Assembly: GCA_028829895.1 (NCBI GenBank)
Contig: CM054183.1
Coordinates: forward strand, 15,595,975 to 15,659,974
Length of the DNA stretch: 64,000 nt
DNA from: Sinotaia quadrata
Taxonomy: Eukaryota > Mollusca > Gastropoda > Architaenioglossa > Viviparidae
Direction of reading: 5' to 3'
In this document: piece after piece, positions 23,461 to 37,550 of the stretch
Numbering within the stretch: position 1 is the first letter of the stretch
Layout: each line of letters starts with the position of its first letter
Translations under genes and position numbers: made by a program
The notes under the pieces: model-generated
Told to the model about the DNA's origin: nothing
The model's input: the letters and a program-made list of their open reading frames with translations, nothing else
Databases searched by the model: none

Positions 23461-26184
23461 CAATGCAATGTTGTAATGAATGAGATAAATTTGAAAGAGA
23501 ATAACATAGCGTTAGGATGACATACAGACAACCAGACAGGGACGGTAATAGAAGATTTCTAAAGTACGTACGCTACTTGGACATTTAATATGTAATTATT
23601 GCAGGTAATGTAGCGTTTTTAGACGATAAAGCACTAAATTACATTTTCTTTATTATTATTATTATTCAGCCTTTTTTTTCACGACTTATGTTGACTGTCG
23701 GTTGTGAATCAAGGGCCTGAATCTTGGACAACAAATTAAATAAATGATCTGGACAGAAAAACAAGAAAACTACTGACAATACAAAAAAGCCTTACACTCA
23801 AAAGTAAGCGTAAGCAGTCTCTATGTATTTATGAAAATGGGAGCAGAGGACTCAAGAAAATCAAAGATGTCAATGAAGGAGAAGTTATAGGCCTTTGGGG
23901 ACTATATCTGGAATAACAACAAAGATGAGGCAGCGACAGAAGCAGTAAAGACGAACGGATTATACCAATCTCTACAAACAGACAAAGAAACATGGAAGAA
24001 AACAGCAAAACGAGCATTAGCAAGTAATTGGAGCCAAAAACACTTCTCCATGGCCAATGTGTGTGACAAACTGATGAAACAAAACAATCAACATACATAT
24101 GTTTGAAAGAAGCCGGTTTGTAAGCAGAAACAAAAGCACACATAACAGCTGCGCAAGATCAAGCACTCAAAACGAAATCACGCTAAACAAAAAAAAAAAC
24201 ATACAGACTCTACTACTACTGTCTCTTCCTACTAGTTACTTGCAAGTCATTTCTGACTTTGCTAATCAGAGATCCAGAACTAAAAAGTCTATTGGAAAAT
24301 GGTATTGCATTAAAATTACCCGAGAGCCAAGGTCCGCAGCAGAGATGTTGTTCATGTCGCAACCAGACAGGTCGATGCTCAGCACCGTGGTGGGGATGTA
24401 CAAAACCAGCTGCGAAACCACGAGCGCAGACCGACAGTCAAGGAAAGAGAAACTCTTCGTGTTCTGGAGCAAGGTGCACAACTCCTGCAGCCCAGCCCAC
24501 GTCGACGCCGGAATATTTTTGGCCGGCGTTTTGCTGACGTCTTGGAACACTATGCTCTGCAGAGGGGGTGCGTTCTGTAGGCACGCCCTGGAGAAATCGA
24601 CCACCAGTGGAAACGAATACCACCGCACCACCACGTCCTGCAAATGCGTGTTCATTGCGAGAGCATCTGCTAATGAGAGAAGCGCATGATTGTGAAAGTT
24701 CTGGTGTGGCAGGAGATCAATTTCAAAATGCGTAAGGCAAAAGTTCGAATCTTGAATGACCCGAGCTAAGCCCGTGAGGCACATGCTGGGAATGAGACCC
24801 TCTCTGCTCACGGACATTGTCTTGGGTAAAGATTTTGCAAGGTCCTCCACCACTTTCTGTCTGGAATAACACTCGCCGAGAACATACAACGCATGAAAAA
24901 AGTTCGTGATTGCATTGTCGACGCCGTTTTTGCTGTATTCTTTCCGGTAAGGATACTCTGCGTTGCCTCCCTTGGGAGAGATTTTCCTAGTGCGTTTGAA
25001 TGTTTGGATTAACATGTCTTTGAGGACAGACTCCGCAACTGTGGGGTCGGTGTCGTTCCGAAAAAGACCACAGAGGAATGCCACTGTCTGGGCAAATTTG
25101 GAGCTATTGTGGAGTCCATACTCGTCCATTGTCTTGTCCAGAAGGTTCTGCTGCATGTCCGACAGATGGCGCGCTGCCAGAAAATCGCGCAGCATACTAG
25201 ACGTAAAAGTCCACTTGCTGCCGGCTGGCACGGTGCTAAGTACTCCCAGTCTGGAAATAACACTCCAATCGTCTTCCTTGTTATCTGTTTCTGCATTCAC
25301 TGACTCTCCATTTTCACTTTCTACAGACCTGCTATCACTCACCGAGTTGTGATGCCCTTCACTGTCATTTCCGATTCCTATAGCTGCTCTCAGACATTTG
25401 GTGATGTGCTCAAGTTCGACCTCTACGAGTAGTTTGCCCTTTGTAACAAGAGTCTTGAAAGCAAGCATCTGCAGGCCCCTCACAGCTGATATGACCTCGT
25501 CTGGGAACTCCGTGCCGGAAATATCAATACTGGATTTATGGCAAAAGTTGGTTGCCATAGCAACTAGATACTGCTCAAAGAGTTCTGTTAACGACGAGAT
25601 CGAGGCCAAACCAGCCGATCCCATGGCCAAGTAAATTCCGAAGACAATTAGACAAACGAATGGATTCCCTACAAATAGAGTGAAGCTAATTAAGCACAGA
25701 ACCTCACAAGTAATGAACAGGACTGCAAAAGAAGTATTAATAAAAGTGTTCTGTGAAAAGAGAGGGATACAACAAAATTAATGAAACTATTAGAAAAAAA
25801 TTGAAATAAAAAATGTATAATTTATAAATACAATTATTTACAAGTGAATATAAAAGAAAACCACGTCAATATACGCCCTAAAATTCAGAATGAATAAAGG
25901 AAAATATTACAGAAGATGAAAAACAAATAATTTAAATTACATTTAAAAAGGAAATATTTTTTAAATAGATAAACAGAACCAAAAAAATGAAAGAAAGAAA
26001 AGAAAAGTAGACAAGGACGAGCAAAAAAAAATAAAGATTAAAAAGAAAGATGAAGGAAAGAAACAATTCAAGAAAGAAGAAGGAAAACGAAAATGGAAAA
26101 GAAAGAAGAAGGAAAGGTTTAAGAAAAGATGGGCAGAAACAAAAAAGAAAAATTGAGATGATAGGTTAATGATGTAAAAGACGA

Positions 26185-26232
<48 letters not shown>

Positions 26233-29200
26233 AATGCAGATAGAGATAGATAGATAGATAGATAGATAGATAGGGAAAAACAGAGGGTACCCGAGTACAT
26301 TCGCGTTTTGTTGTCTTAAAAGGCCTGCTGCAACATATTTAGAAATTATATATCAGAAATTTCCGGTTTCCTGAAACTGATCACGTTCCTTTATGCCAGA
26401 GAAAACTTTGACTTTCGAAACTCTTCCGTTCTTAAAGACATTAAGACACTCATAACCGTAAGATCAATGATCTAACAATGTCAGAAAAAAGTAAAAGATT
26501 TTTAAAGGCACCTTTACAAGTATTCTTTATTAAGTTAATTTTAAGTTTTCACATGTACGATAACTGACACAGCTTATATTTAACATCGTCGTTCTCTTCA
26601 TCGTACTGACATATTACAGGTCTGTGAAGTATTATAGATGTCTGTGACGTATTATAGATGTCTGTTACATATTATAGAGGTATGTGACGCATTATAGAGG
26701 TCTGTGACATATTATAGAGGTCTGTGACGTATTATAGAGGTCTGTGACGTATTATAGAGGTCTGTGACGTATTATAGAGGTCTGTGACGTATTATAGAGG
26801 TCTGTGACGTATTATAGAGGTCTGTGACATATTATAGAGGTATGTTTCAGTTTAAAGTGTAAGATTCTACACCCAAGCCCAAGCCCTGATTAATTATGGT
26901 TGATATAATGCATCGGTACACAGCCCTGACAATTTGAATGTTTGACAGAATATACTAAGACCCAGTTCTGATTAATTTATTGTGACATACTACAGAATTA
27001 TATAATCAATTTTAATATTTGACATTTCACACCATCACCGAAGTCTGATTAATTTTAATGCCTGATATTCTATATTAAAATCCACATCTGATTGATTTTT
27101 AATGCCTGGCACACTATATTATAACCCACATCTGATTGATTTTAATGCCTGAAGAATTATATTAAGACCTAATTTTAATCGATTTTAATGCTTGACCTCC
27201 AATACTCAGTCCCACATCTAAGTGATTCTAGTGCATGACATACTATATTGAACCCACATCTGAGTGATTTTAACGCTTGACGTACTACACAAAGACCCAC
27301 ATCTGAATAATTTTAATGCACTTTGATGTACTGTACTAAGACCCTTATCTGAGTGATTTTAATGATTGACGAATATACTAAGACCCACATCTGAGTGATT
27401 TTAGTGCCTGACATACTTTACTGTGAAGCCCACATCTGAATGATTTTAATGCTTGATGTACTATACTGAAGCCCACATCTGAGTGATTTTAATGCTTTAT
27501 GTGCAAAACTGAGACCCATATCTGAGGTAGTATTTTAATGCTTGACATTCTATATTAAAGCCCACATCTGAGTGATTTTAAATCTTGGTATACTATACTA
27601 GGACCGCATCTGATTTTAATGCCTGACGCACTATACTAAGACCCACATCTGATTGATTTTAATGTCATGATCTATTACACCAGGACCAGGCCTGATTAAT
27701 TTTAATAACTGACATACTATATCAATATCCACATCTGATAATGTTTGACATTTTACACCAAAAATAATTAATGTTGGACATTCTTGTCATGCCCTATGTC
27801 CATCACTTTCCATTTCAGTTTTAAAAAGTTCCTGATGACGTAAATGAATGGGGATAAATACGCAGGCAGATGATATTGGCTTTGCATGCCAGGTAATAAT
27901 TTACTCACTTGACAGCTCCCAGGTGCTTAACCACCACATTTAACATAAACTTTAGACAAATACAAACCTTACAGAATGTTAAGACATAAATACAAGATGA
28001 TAGGAATTTAACATCGAGATGAATGAAAGTAAAATAAGAAAATTTAAGGAACAACAATAATAAAATTTGAATAAGAAAAGTGTAATTAATTTTTAGGGAT
28101 GTAACCCAGGAAAGATTACATGAGAATAGCTAACATACAATGTCTCTCCCCAAGATCGTAAACGCTCTGTCTGATAATAACGCCTACCATGTAAGTGTTC
28201 CTGCCCTTTTATGGAATGGGCCTCCAGGGGATGAATCCTAATTGGATTTATGACCACAACACATAAAGTATGATGGTATTCCACTCTGAGATCCAACAAA
28301 TCCTATTATTTATTTTTCCAAAGATACTTGTCTCAGAGTTGACCATTGACAGAGGGTACATAATCCCTGTTCTTCATTTGCTGAGTGGTCTCCCTTGTCC
28401 CTTTTGCCAGGTGAACCATAGAATTTTGGTCAATTCCAAGATGCAGACCAGAAACGGTGTTTCTTTATACACAGTGGAAGAAATCAAATCATTCCTCCTA
28501 TCTTTCTTTTCTTAGTCAAATTATTTTGACTATCTTTTTTGTCTTAACTGTGACGTTCTCTTGCTCATGAAGTGGCCAAAACTGGAAGTAGTGATTTTAG
28601 GTTGTTTGTGTATATTTATTCCTTTATGCAAATCGTTGTCACTAAATTCTCTTATACCACATAATGCGTTTTATCCTAGTTCGGTGCCATGAAATCTACT
28701 ATTTGTCATGGTCTAGTGGCAGTCCATCAGTGAAAAATTTATTATGATTCTATGGCAGGTTCTCTCCCCTCCCACCAGCTACTTCTGACTGACCAGTACC
28801 TATTATGCAGACTCACCCGTTCATATGCCCACTCTCTCTAACCATTTCTTCAGCTAAGGCCAAAACTAAATGCTGTGCATTCTTTCCAAGGACACACACC
28901 AATACTAATTGATTTAAATGTGAATGATATTAATGTTTGATAAACTACACTAAGACCCAGCCCTACTTAATTATATCAATACTAATTGATTTAAATGTGA
29001 ATGATTTTAATGTTTGACAAACTACACTAAGACCCAGCCCTACTTAATTATATCAATACTAATTGATTTAAATGTGAATGATTTTAATGTTTGACAAACT
29101 ACACTAGGACCCAGCCCTACTTAATTATATCAATACTAATTGATTTAAATGTGAATGATATTAATGTTTGACAAACTACACTAAGACCCAGCCCTACTTA

Positions 29201-32200
29201 ATTATATCAATACTGATTGATTTAAATGTGAATAATTTTAATGTTTGACAAACTACACTAAGACCCAGTCCTACTTAATTATATCAATACTAATTGATTT
29301 AAGTGAATGATTTTAATGTTTGACAAACTACACTAATACCCAGCCCTACTTAATTATATCAATACTAATTGATTTAAGTGAATGATTTTAATGTTTGACA
29401 AACTACACTAAGACCCAGCCCTACTTAATTATATCTTTCACATTTCAAGACAACTGATTGTTTGCAAAGGCTGACATACTATATTATGACTTAGGACTGA
29501 TTAATTTCAATATTTGAATTCTAGCAATTTGACAAACCTGATAATTCATTATCTGAATTCTTACAATTTGACAGAATTGATCAATTCAATATCTGAATTC
29601 TAACATTTGAGAGACCTGATTAATTCATTATCTGAATTCTCACAATCGGACAGAATTGATAAATTTCAATATATGAATTTTTACAATTTGACAGAGATGA
29701 CTAATGTTAAAGTCTGATGTACTACATCAGTAATACTTGTGCTTGACACATTATAGCTAAGGGTTTCCATTAATCCATTAATTCATTAATCCATTAATTC
29801 ATTTACTGCAGACCAGATACGAAAATTCGTACGTTGACCATCCATTCAGGTGTCATGAAAAACTGAACCTTCGATACCCATTTAATGTGACAGGTTTAAG
29901 CAGTGGTCAGTGTAACTGCAAGTTTTGGTAATGCTTAACTGGTAATGTAGACGTCCTGCTAATTATTACCTTATTTCTAATTCATGGTTAAATTTATTTA
30001 TGAATTTATTAAAACGTTAAGTATTGTACATATAACGAAATATAATTTAATTTCTCTTCAAGTTTCATCTCAAATATGACCCATTTAGCATCACTGTTCT
30101 GGGTTGGACTTGCATTGTCCCGATGAGCGGGTTCAATATAGATTCGATATTTAAAGTAGTCTTTTTGTAATGTTTGCTGAAAAAACTGTCGTGCAAAGAT
30201 GCTTGGTGGTAACATAAAGCCAAACTTTGGATAATTCTGAGAGTTCTGTCATGTGCCATTTCGGTTAAATTGTTGTTGTTTTCCACAACAACACAAAAAG
30301 AAAACATTTTTTGGGGGGGTGGCATTAGACGCAAATGGATTTCACAGTGATCTAGGTTTCGGAATTCTTGATCAAGAAATGTAAGAAATAAAAGTTCGAT
30401 TGTCAGATAAAACATTCCGCCATTTTCCTTATCCCACTCCTGCCTACCCCCCCCCCCCCCGCCCACTTTGCCAAAGTTCGAACCATAACTCCCAATACAT
30501 TTGTTTTTGTCAGTGCAGAGTTTTATAATGTTATCTTTATATAAAAATTTTCCACTTGAGCTTGTAGACATTGGTTGAGTTCATTTAGCCCACCCAAAAG
30601 TGAATAACAGATGACTATCTTTGCTAGCCAGCTGGCGCTCACCAAGTGAACCGCGGTCACAACACGCGAGAAGTTTGCATCGATGTCGTGGAAGCAAGTA
30701 GGTAAATGAAATCGTCGACATACAACTGCAGCGATCGAGACTCCATTTCAAAGTTAAAACTGATTTCTGTAGGAGTAAGCGTACGATTTTATTTTCGCCG
30801 CTTTAGTTAGCCAGACCTATAGCACCAAACAACACTGTGTTTCGCTTTGTTCAAAGCTTTTCTCGGCACGTACAAAGACACTTGACGTCATACACTGTGT
30901 GAATTAATTCAAACTAAATCTAAAAACAGTCGCCTCTCCGCCTCCTTTTGACGTCATTCGCTAAGAAATTTTAACTTAAACTGCAAAAGTTTGTAAAATG
31001 TATTGTCTCCTTTCAGAGGTCAATCGTTTCACTTATTAATGAGAATCAAAAGAATCAATAACTCTTGATTCTGAGGACTTTCCACAAAACAATTTTTAAA
31101 AAAAATAAATAAATATCAACAAACTAGCATATCAGAAATCAGTTGCTAAAACTGACAAATCGAAGTCAGGTACTTTCAACCAATACTTAAATTTAAACTG
31201 TGAGAGCTGCGTGGTCGCAAGGTTTAGGCGCTATGTTTACTTAAGTCCAAATCTGGACTATGGTCAGTTAAGCCTTGACAACCAGTACTCTCCCCTTAGT
31301 TCAGGAATGTCGAAACATCTCTGAGTGTAAACGCTGCTCAGAGAACTTTAATGGCACGAAGAGCTAATAAAATATTCCTTCCTTCAAAATCTCCTTTCCC
31401 TTCCACACTTCTCCATTTCCACGCTTCCTTCCTCCTTCATTCCTTGTTCCAATTTCAACACTCCCTTCCTTCCCTCTACACATCCTTCCACTGGAGCCTG
31501 TTGTCTTCCAATATATAAAACAGAAATTTTACAACGATGCTATTTTAAGGCTAAATGAAGCTAGATGCTGGATATCTTCTAATTGTCACACCCTTCTGAC
31601 GTCATTAAACACACTTACCAAAATACAACCGGAAGTTGAGCTCCGGGCTAATGAGAATTTCGTGGAAATGGTCGTACTCTTCTGACGTCATCCGCGCAAG
31701 GACGGCGTAAGACTTAAAGCAGCGGTCAACGTTAATGCCACTGAGGCCCAGTACGTAGAGCTGATAGTCCACATACATCCACTTTCTGGCTTGAACATCG
31801 GGGCGTGACGTTACAAAGATCGTGGCGCTTCGAAGCTTGTCTCCAAGAATGACCTGATGAGGTGACGGTTATTCAAAATGGGTGGAAGTGCAAAGCATGT
31901 CAAATGAAATTAATATTGATGTTAATGAACATGTTTGGTTGCCAACAATCTACCAAATCCTGAGCTGGGCCTATCTTTCTGCAGCCTATATATTAGACAT
32001 CAAGTGAAAACTAATGGGAAGGAACTCTAATTTCACTCTTTTTTTTCCTCAAGACTGTGCAAAGCGTCACACGTGCATGGGTCAGAAAAATGAGGAAAAG
32101 ATGACTGCATAAAATTTAAAGAAGATTTTTATTTTCAAGGGACTTAATTGAGATATATAAAATGACAAATTTCTAATACGGTTTTTATTTTGTACTTCAT

Positions 32201-35200
32201 TGTATATTTGTATTTAACGGAATGAGCTCCCCTTATGATATTATATTGTACTACTGTCAAGTCATTACTTTCCTAATATAATATCATAAGGGGAGCTCAT
32301 TCCGTTAAATTACAAAGACAAAATTCGCACTTGCTATGAGTTACCTCTCGTAGTAGCTCAAGTATCTAAAAATAAAATGGACTATTGTCACTAACAATAA
32401 ATAATTATAATGAAGGGGCTTGTTATGTCATTTACATAGACAGATATGTGTCTGCCGTGCTTTGTTGGTAGCTCTCATTATTCGCTCTCTCTCTCGCTCT
32501 CTGAGTAACCAAAATATCAAAATGTTAATCAAGATGAAAGCATAGCATTCGCAATAAATAAGTTTTAAACAAAGAGTGCTAATTCTATTAATTACAAGAC
32601 AAAATGTACACTTGTTGTGTGAGAGGCTCTCGAAACACGCCCATACTACAGGCGGCGAAATATATTTTTCTCTTATGGTGATATGAGGCACTGTGCTGGC
32701 AAGATTTCAAACAAAGAATAGAAACTATTATCTTCAAGTTAAAAGTTAAATGATGAACTTCCCTTTGTAGAAATTCAATTTACGATCCAAGATACTATAA
32801 ATATTAATTATAATCTAATCATCACCCTTACCCTAATTCTAACCTTAATTTTTACTTCTACAGCACTATTCTGACGTGCATCTAGTGTCAGATGCATGGA
32901 AGAGGTCAAGATGGAACCTTTTCCTTGGAAACCTCTCGTACGAAGAATATACTCATGACTTACCATTGTGTGTGGTATATGTTTATCTTTAGTCTCTACA
33001 GAGTGCAAAGTTCATCATCTTGATTTCTACGTCAGATATCTTGATTCTACAACAGAGTGAGGAATGAATACTCTGTGCTTGGGATACGCCCAGACTTTCT
33101 AACCTGTTTCAGCTCTTCGTTGCTGTGATCTTCGTCAAAGCCGTCGACGATGAAAATGGTATCTCTTGCATTTTGCTCCAGCAAGGCCCACAACTCCTCT
33201 GCGCTTATCTTAGAGTTCTCGGGTAGTACCTGTGATATTTCCATCAAAATTATTACACTTGGATTCTAAAGCTTCTTTCTCACTGAAATTAAATTAATTA
33301 TTAAATTAATTAATTAAATCCTCTACATATTAGACAACAATTATTTATTTATTAAGAAATCAAATTCAGAACTATGACGCTAGATTTCCTTTAAGACCCA
33401 CAATGCACCAAGGCAATACATAATTATTATTAGAATGACTTTCAGATCTGGAATATACTGTCATCTAATTCTCTAAGTCAATATTCACCAACACTCAGCG
33501 CTCCTTTTGGAAATATTCTTTCGTGTCCCACTTTATTGACTCGATTCAAATTCTTTCACAGAAACATCGCGATGTTGATTAACTAACAATAATTATAATA
33601 ATAATGATAATACGAATTACATTTAGGGGTTTTCTTTTTTGCTTACTTTTGTTCCAGCGTTCGTGTCTGATATAATCACTTTTGGTCAAGAGCCTATAGA
33701 GCCACTTCTTCGGAGCTATATGCATACTATTGCTACTAATTCAAGTCGGTAACAAAAAGAAATAATTATGAATTTGAATAAATAAATATAGTGCTGCAAT
33801 GAATTACAATTACAGCAGCAAATAATAATAATTATTATTATGCTGATGATAAATATGATGACAATGAAGAGGAGGAGGAAGAGAAGGAGAAGGAAGTACA
33901 TTCACGCAAATGTGTATAAGCTCACAGAGGATGACGACATAAATAAATCATGCTGCTGACGATAGTGGTGGTGACGAAGAGGAGATACAATGACGCATGT
34001 GCGTTTAAGATCACAAAGGAATGACGCACGTGCGTTTAAGATCACAAAGGCTGACGAAATAAATAAAACCTAAATCCCTAAATCATGGAAACGAGACGAG
34101 ATGAGATAAAGAACTGGACTACATGTATGATGATCCATGAGTGATCTTAACGGCTACAGACATTCTGGGCAGCACTAGGCTATTGGCCCTCGAATAGGAA
34201 AGTTTTTGAATGTGCGCATGCGCACTAATGAGTGCACAAATATGCAATGCATTTACCATGCCCTAGATATGCTACTAGGATGATAAATATTAAGCATTAC
34301 TAACCTGAGTCTGGATTGACTTTGCCAAGGAACTTTGACCCTGCAGTTCCCTGGCATCAATTAAAATAAGGAAATTGAAGCGGTTCTGGAAACTCGTCTT
34401 TTGCCCCGCCCATGTGTACGCCAGCATGGCACAAAGATACGTCTTACCACTTCCGCTCTCCCCTTCCAGTAAAACGCGCTGTCCTCGCCCTGATGTCACT
34501 GCCGGCGGAAATACTTGACTCAGGTGTAATTTCTTTCTGGAAAATCCGGTTTGAAATCTTGGGTTTATTGTTCTTAAGGTTATCAGGAATTTTCTGTTCT
34601 GGTTGTGAATATACAACCGGGGTATTAAAGTATTAAAGGTATCTCTTAAAAGTTATCAGGAATTTTCTGTTCTGGTTATGAATATACAAGCGGGATAATA
34701 AGGTATTAAAGGTATGTCTTAAAGGTTATCAGGAATCTTCTGTTCTGGTTGTGAATATACAACCCTGGGTATTAAAGTATTAAATGCATCTCATAAAATG
34801 TTTGGATTTGAAACAATGTAAATGTAATTTGATACATGGCATTATTTTCGTAACTGGGGCTGCCTTTTGTCAGTCCTACATTTTGGGACATGGCAGTTTT
34901 ACATAAAAGCTTTTGATAATGGGACATCTTCATTCGAAGAAATTATTGAGATAAAGCCCAATCGATCCTTACCGCATAAAATCATCTTTGTTAACGGTCC
35001 TTCTGTATTTTGTTACTGTAATTATAAAGGTGAGATGACGTAGAAGACATTAATGTTTGTCAACATTCCTATTATAATTGTTGCATTTTAAAGCTCTTAA
35101 ATTATCTCCAGATCCAAGGATGACATTCCGGAGATTTACTGTAAATAATATGACGCTATCGATGACGTCTAATAATTTGTAACAAAAGCTACAATTACTA

Positions 35201-35296
35201 CTTACTTCTCTGTAAAACAACGCTTTAGTTTCTTTCTTGCTTTGCGAAATAATATTCATTTAAACATGGCAATAATGTTCTTAATATATCGCCGGT

Positions 35297-35343
<47 letters not shown>

Positions 35344-37519
35344 AAGGGAGACTACTGATCTCTTTATTACTAACCCCTCTTCTGTCACGATGTCAAGTGG
35401 CACATACACATCACGAATAGTGGCTTGAGTGTCTGCCCAAGGAAGGGGAGTTAATTTGGAGAATAAAGAACGATAATGAATTGCAAGGTCCTCCTGAAAT
35501 ATGGCGGCTCCGTCTGGGAAAATACATTTAAAAAAACACCTAGAAAATACACATTTATTGGGAAAAAAAAGGCATAACCATTGCAATTAATAATAATGAA
35601 ACAAAGCGAATGCACACACACACACACACACACACACACACCACACGCACGCACGCTATATATATATATTCAAAGCTCTATCTGATACGCCTCCCCCGCC
35701 CCCGTTTTATTTTTAGTGGGGCTTCTATATTGAGCTGTCCACTTTCTTGTTGGGACCCCAGATTATAATAAGGGAACCAAATCTCTCCAGAGCAACGTCT
35801 CAGATCCAGAAGAAAGACAACATTTCTAACCTTCTGTGTCACATCTTTGACCATGGAGAGAGCAAATTTTGATACGCTAACGGCTAATGTTATGCAACAT
35901 TTCTGAATGACCAATAAATTGTTACCTGGAACCCAAAACTGTTTCTTACGCACTAATATGATGCCACAGCTGAGACGTTACATCACATTAGTTGTCTTTC
36001 TCCTGGATCTGAGACGTTACATCGCATTAGTTGTCTTTCTCCTGGATCTGAGACGTTACATCGCATTAGTTGTCTTTCTCCTGGATCTGAGACGTTACAT
36101 CACATTAGTTGTCTTTCTCCTGGATCTGAGACGTTACATCGCATTAGTTGTCTTTCTCCTGGATCTGAGACGTTACAGCGCATTTACTTGTCTTACTTTA
36201 CTGGATCTGAGACGTTACATCACGTTACTTGGTCAGAAATGTATCTCTCCTTGACCAAAGTCGACATCTAGTGTGAGGGTCAGAAACATGATTAAAGATG
36301 CCACATCTTATTAGAGTGTCAAAATCTCCATGATCATAAACGTGACTTCGCATTAGGACGGTGATGAGAAATGTTGATTGGACCCATGATCTAAGATGTC
36401 TTTCACTTTAATGGGATCAACGAAGTGAAGCACACCCGTCAGATCTGTCGAAGATGGTATTCATTGCTTCTTTCACTAAGATATACAATTTTCGCACTTT
36501 GTAGTGGAGGCAACTCAAATCATTATCTTTTACTGAGAGTCTCGCAGTTTCTTCGAGAATGTTCTGCACTGCGCGTCAGTGTACAGCGTCATTGTAATGT
36601 TTTCTGATCTAATCTAGAATCAAATAATGGATTCTATATGGACAAGAAACATCGACTGGATTAGATTTGTGTTTTAACAGGAACAATAGGACTGTGAAAC
36701 TTCTAAAGAATGATAAGACGTTGTAATCGAATACCTTTAAAATGTAAGATTAAAAACTGCCGAAAATACGGGAAAACTACCTTATGTATTGGCTGTCACG
36801 ATAGTTCATTGTCGCAACAACAAAAATGATTTTGTTGTTGCTCTTGATTATTTTGCTTCTTATTTTGTCTTTCTTCCATGTTAGTTGACTCACATATCTT
36901 TCATTTTTGTCAGTCTTACTACTATTACTACTACACTGATGTTGATGATTTAGATAAAAATAATAGTACAGAGAGCTATATACTGTAAGCAAGCATAAGC
37001 AACTCCTACACTAATGCATGCACACACGTACAATTGCAAACACACAACCAGCGATCGTTTTCTTTCTCTGTTTTCTTTTCTGCGTTAGGACAGCTTTAAA
37101 AAATGCCAGTGCTAAATGTCAAGAAGGAATTAAAGGTCATTACTCAGACCTTTGGCGAAAAAGGACAACCTCCCCCAACTGAAAAGGGAACAAAACTCTT
37201 TGAATGCCAAGATATTCAAGAACATTTTTTCCTGTTGTTCTATTGACTGCTTTTATTTCTTAACTAATGTACTGAAATAGAACTGTAAAGAGTAGGCTAG
37301 CGTACGTGATTTTATACTCACGAGCAAATTTGTATGTATAGATTCGTAATCTATCTAAATCAAAGAAGCTCTGAACACAAATCATGCAACACTTACGTAC
37401 TTCAGAAAGAAAAAAATCAACTACGAGAAAAATGTGTGTGACATCCACACGAGAGCACACGGTGCATCAAAACCCCACCAAATACACATTGGCATGATGC
37501 GCAAATACATACACACGTG

Positions 37520-37550
<31 letters not shown>

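Larger units (their letters stand above)
25669..31618 (-). other. NLR intron 9 (about 6 kb)
   Basis: Bounded by ATTTTG|GTAAGT and TTTGTAG. It is largely filled with tandem repeats, described separately, plus a possible SINE. I see no alternative exon with convincing homology. Confidence 0.8.

Noticed and set aside
22722..23531. Single-exon 269-residue protein extending upstream of the LRR exon
   Set aside because: Only 22722-23111 is coding-like. The upstream part is CT-microsatellite-derived Ser/Leu/Phe sequence preceding a clear TTACAG acceptor.
24266..24319. Extension of NLR exon 10 to the stop at 24266
   Set aside because: The residues after the GTAATT donor lose the LRR pattern, while splicing to 23111 restores it in phase.
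24099..25634. Plus-strand frames opposite NLR exon 10
   Set aside because: They are antisense shadows of the conserved minus-strand NLR coding sequence.
30065..30571. 168-residue minus-strand frame
   Set aside because: It crosses a poly-C tract and lies within NLR intron 9, with no recognisable domain or splice sites. Chance frame.
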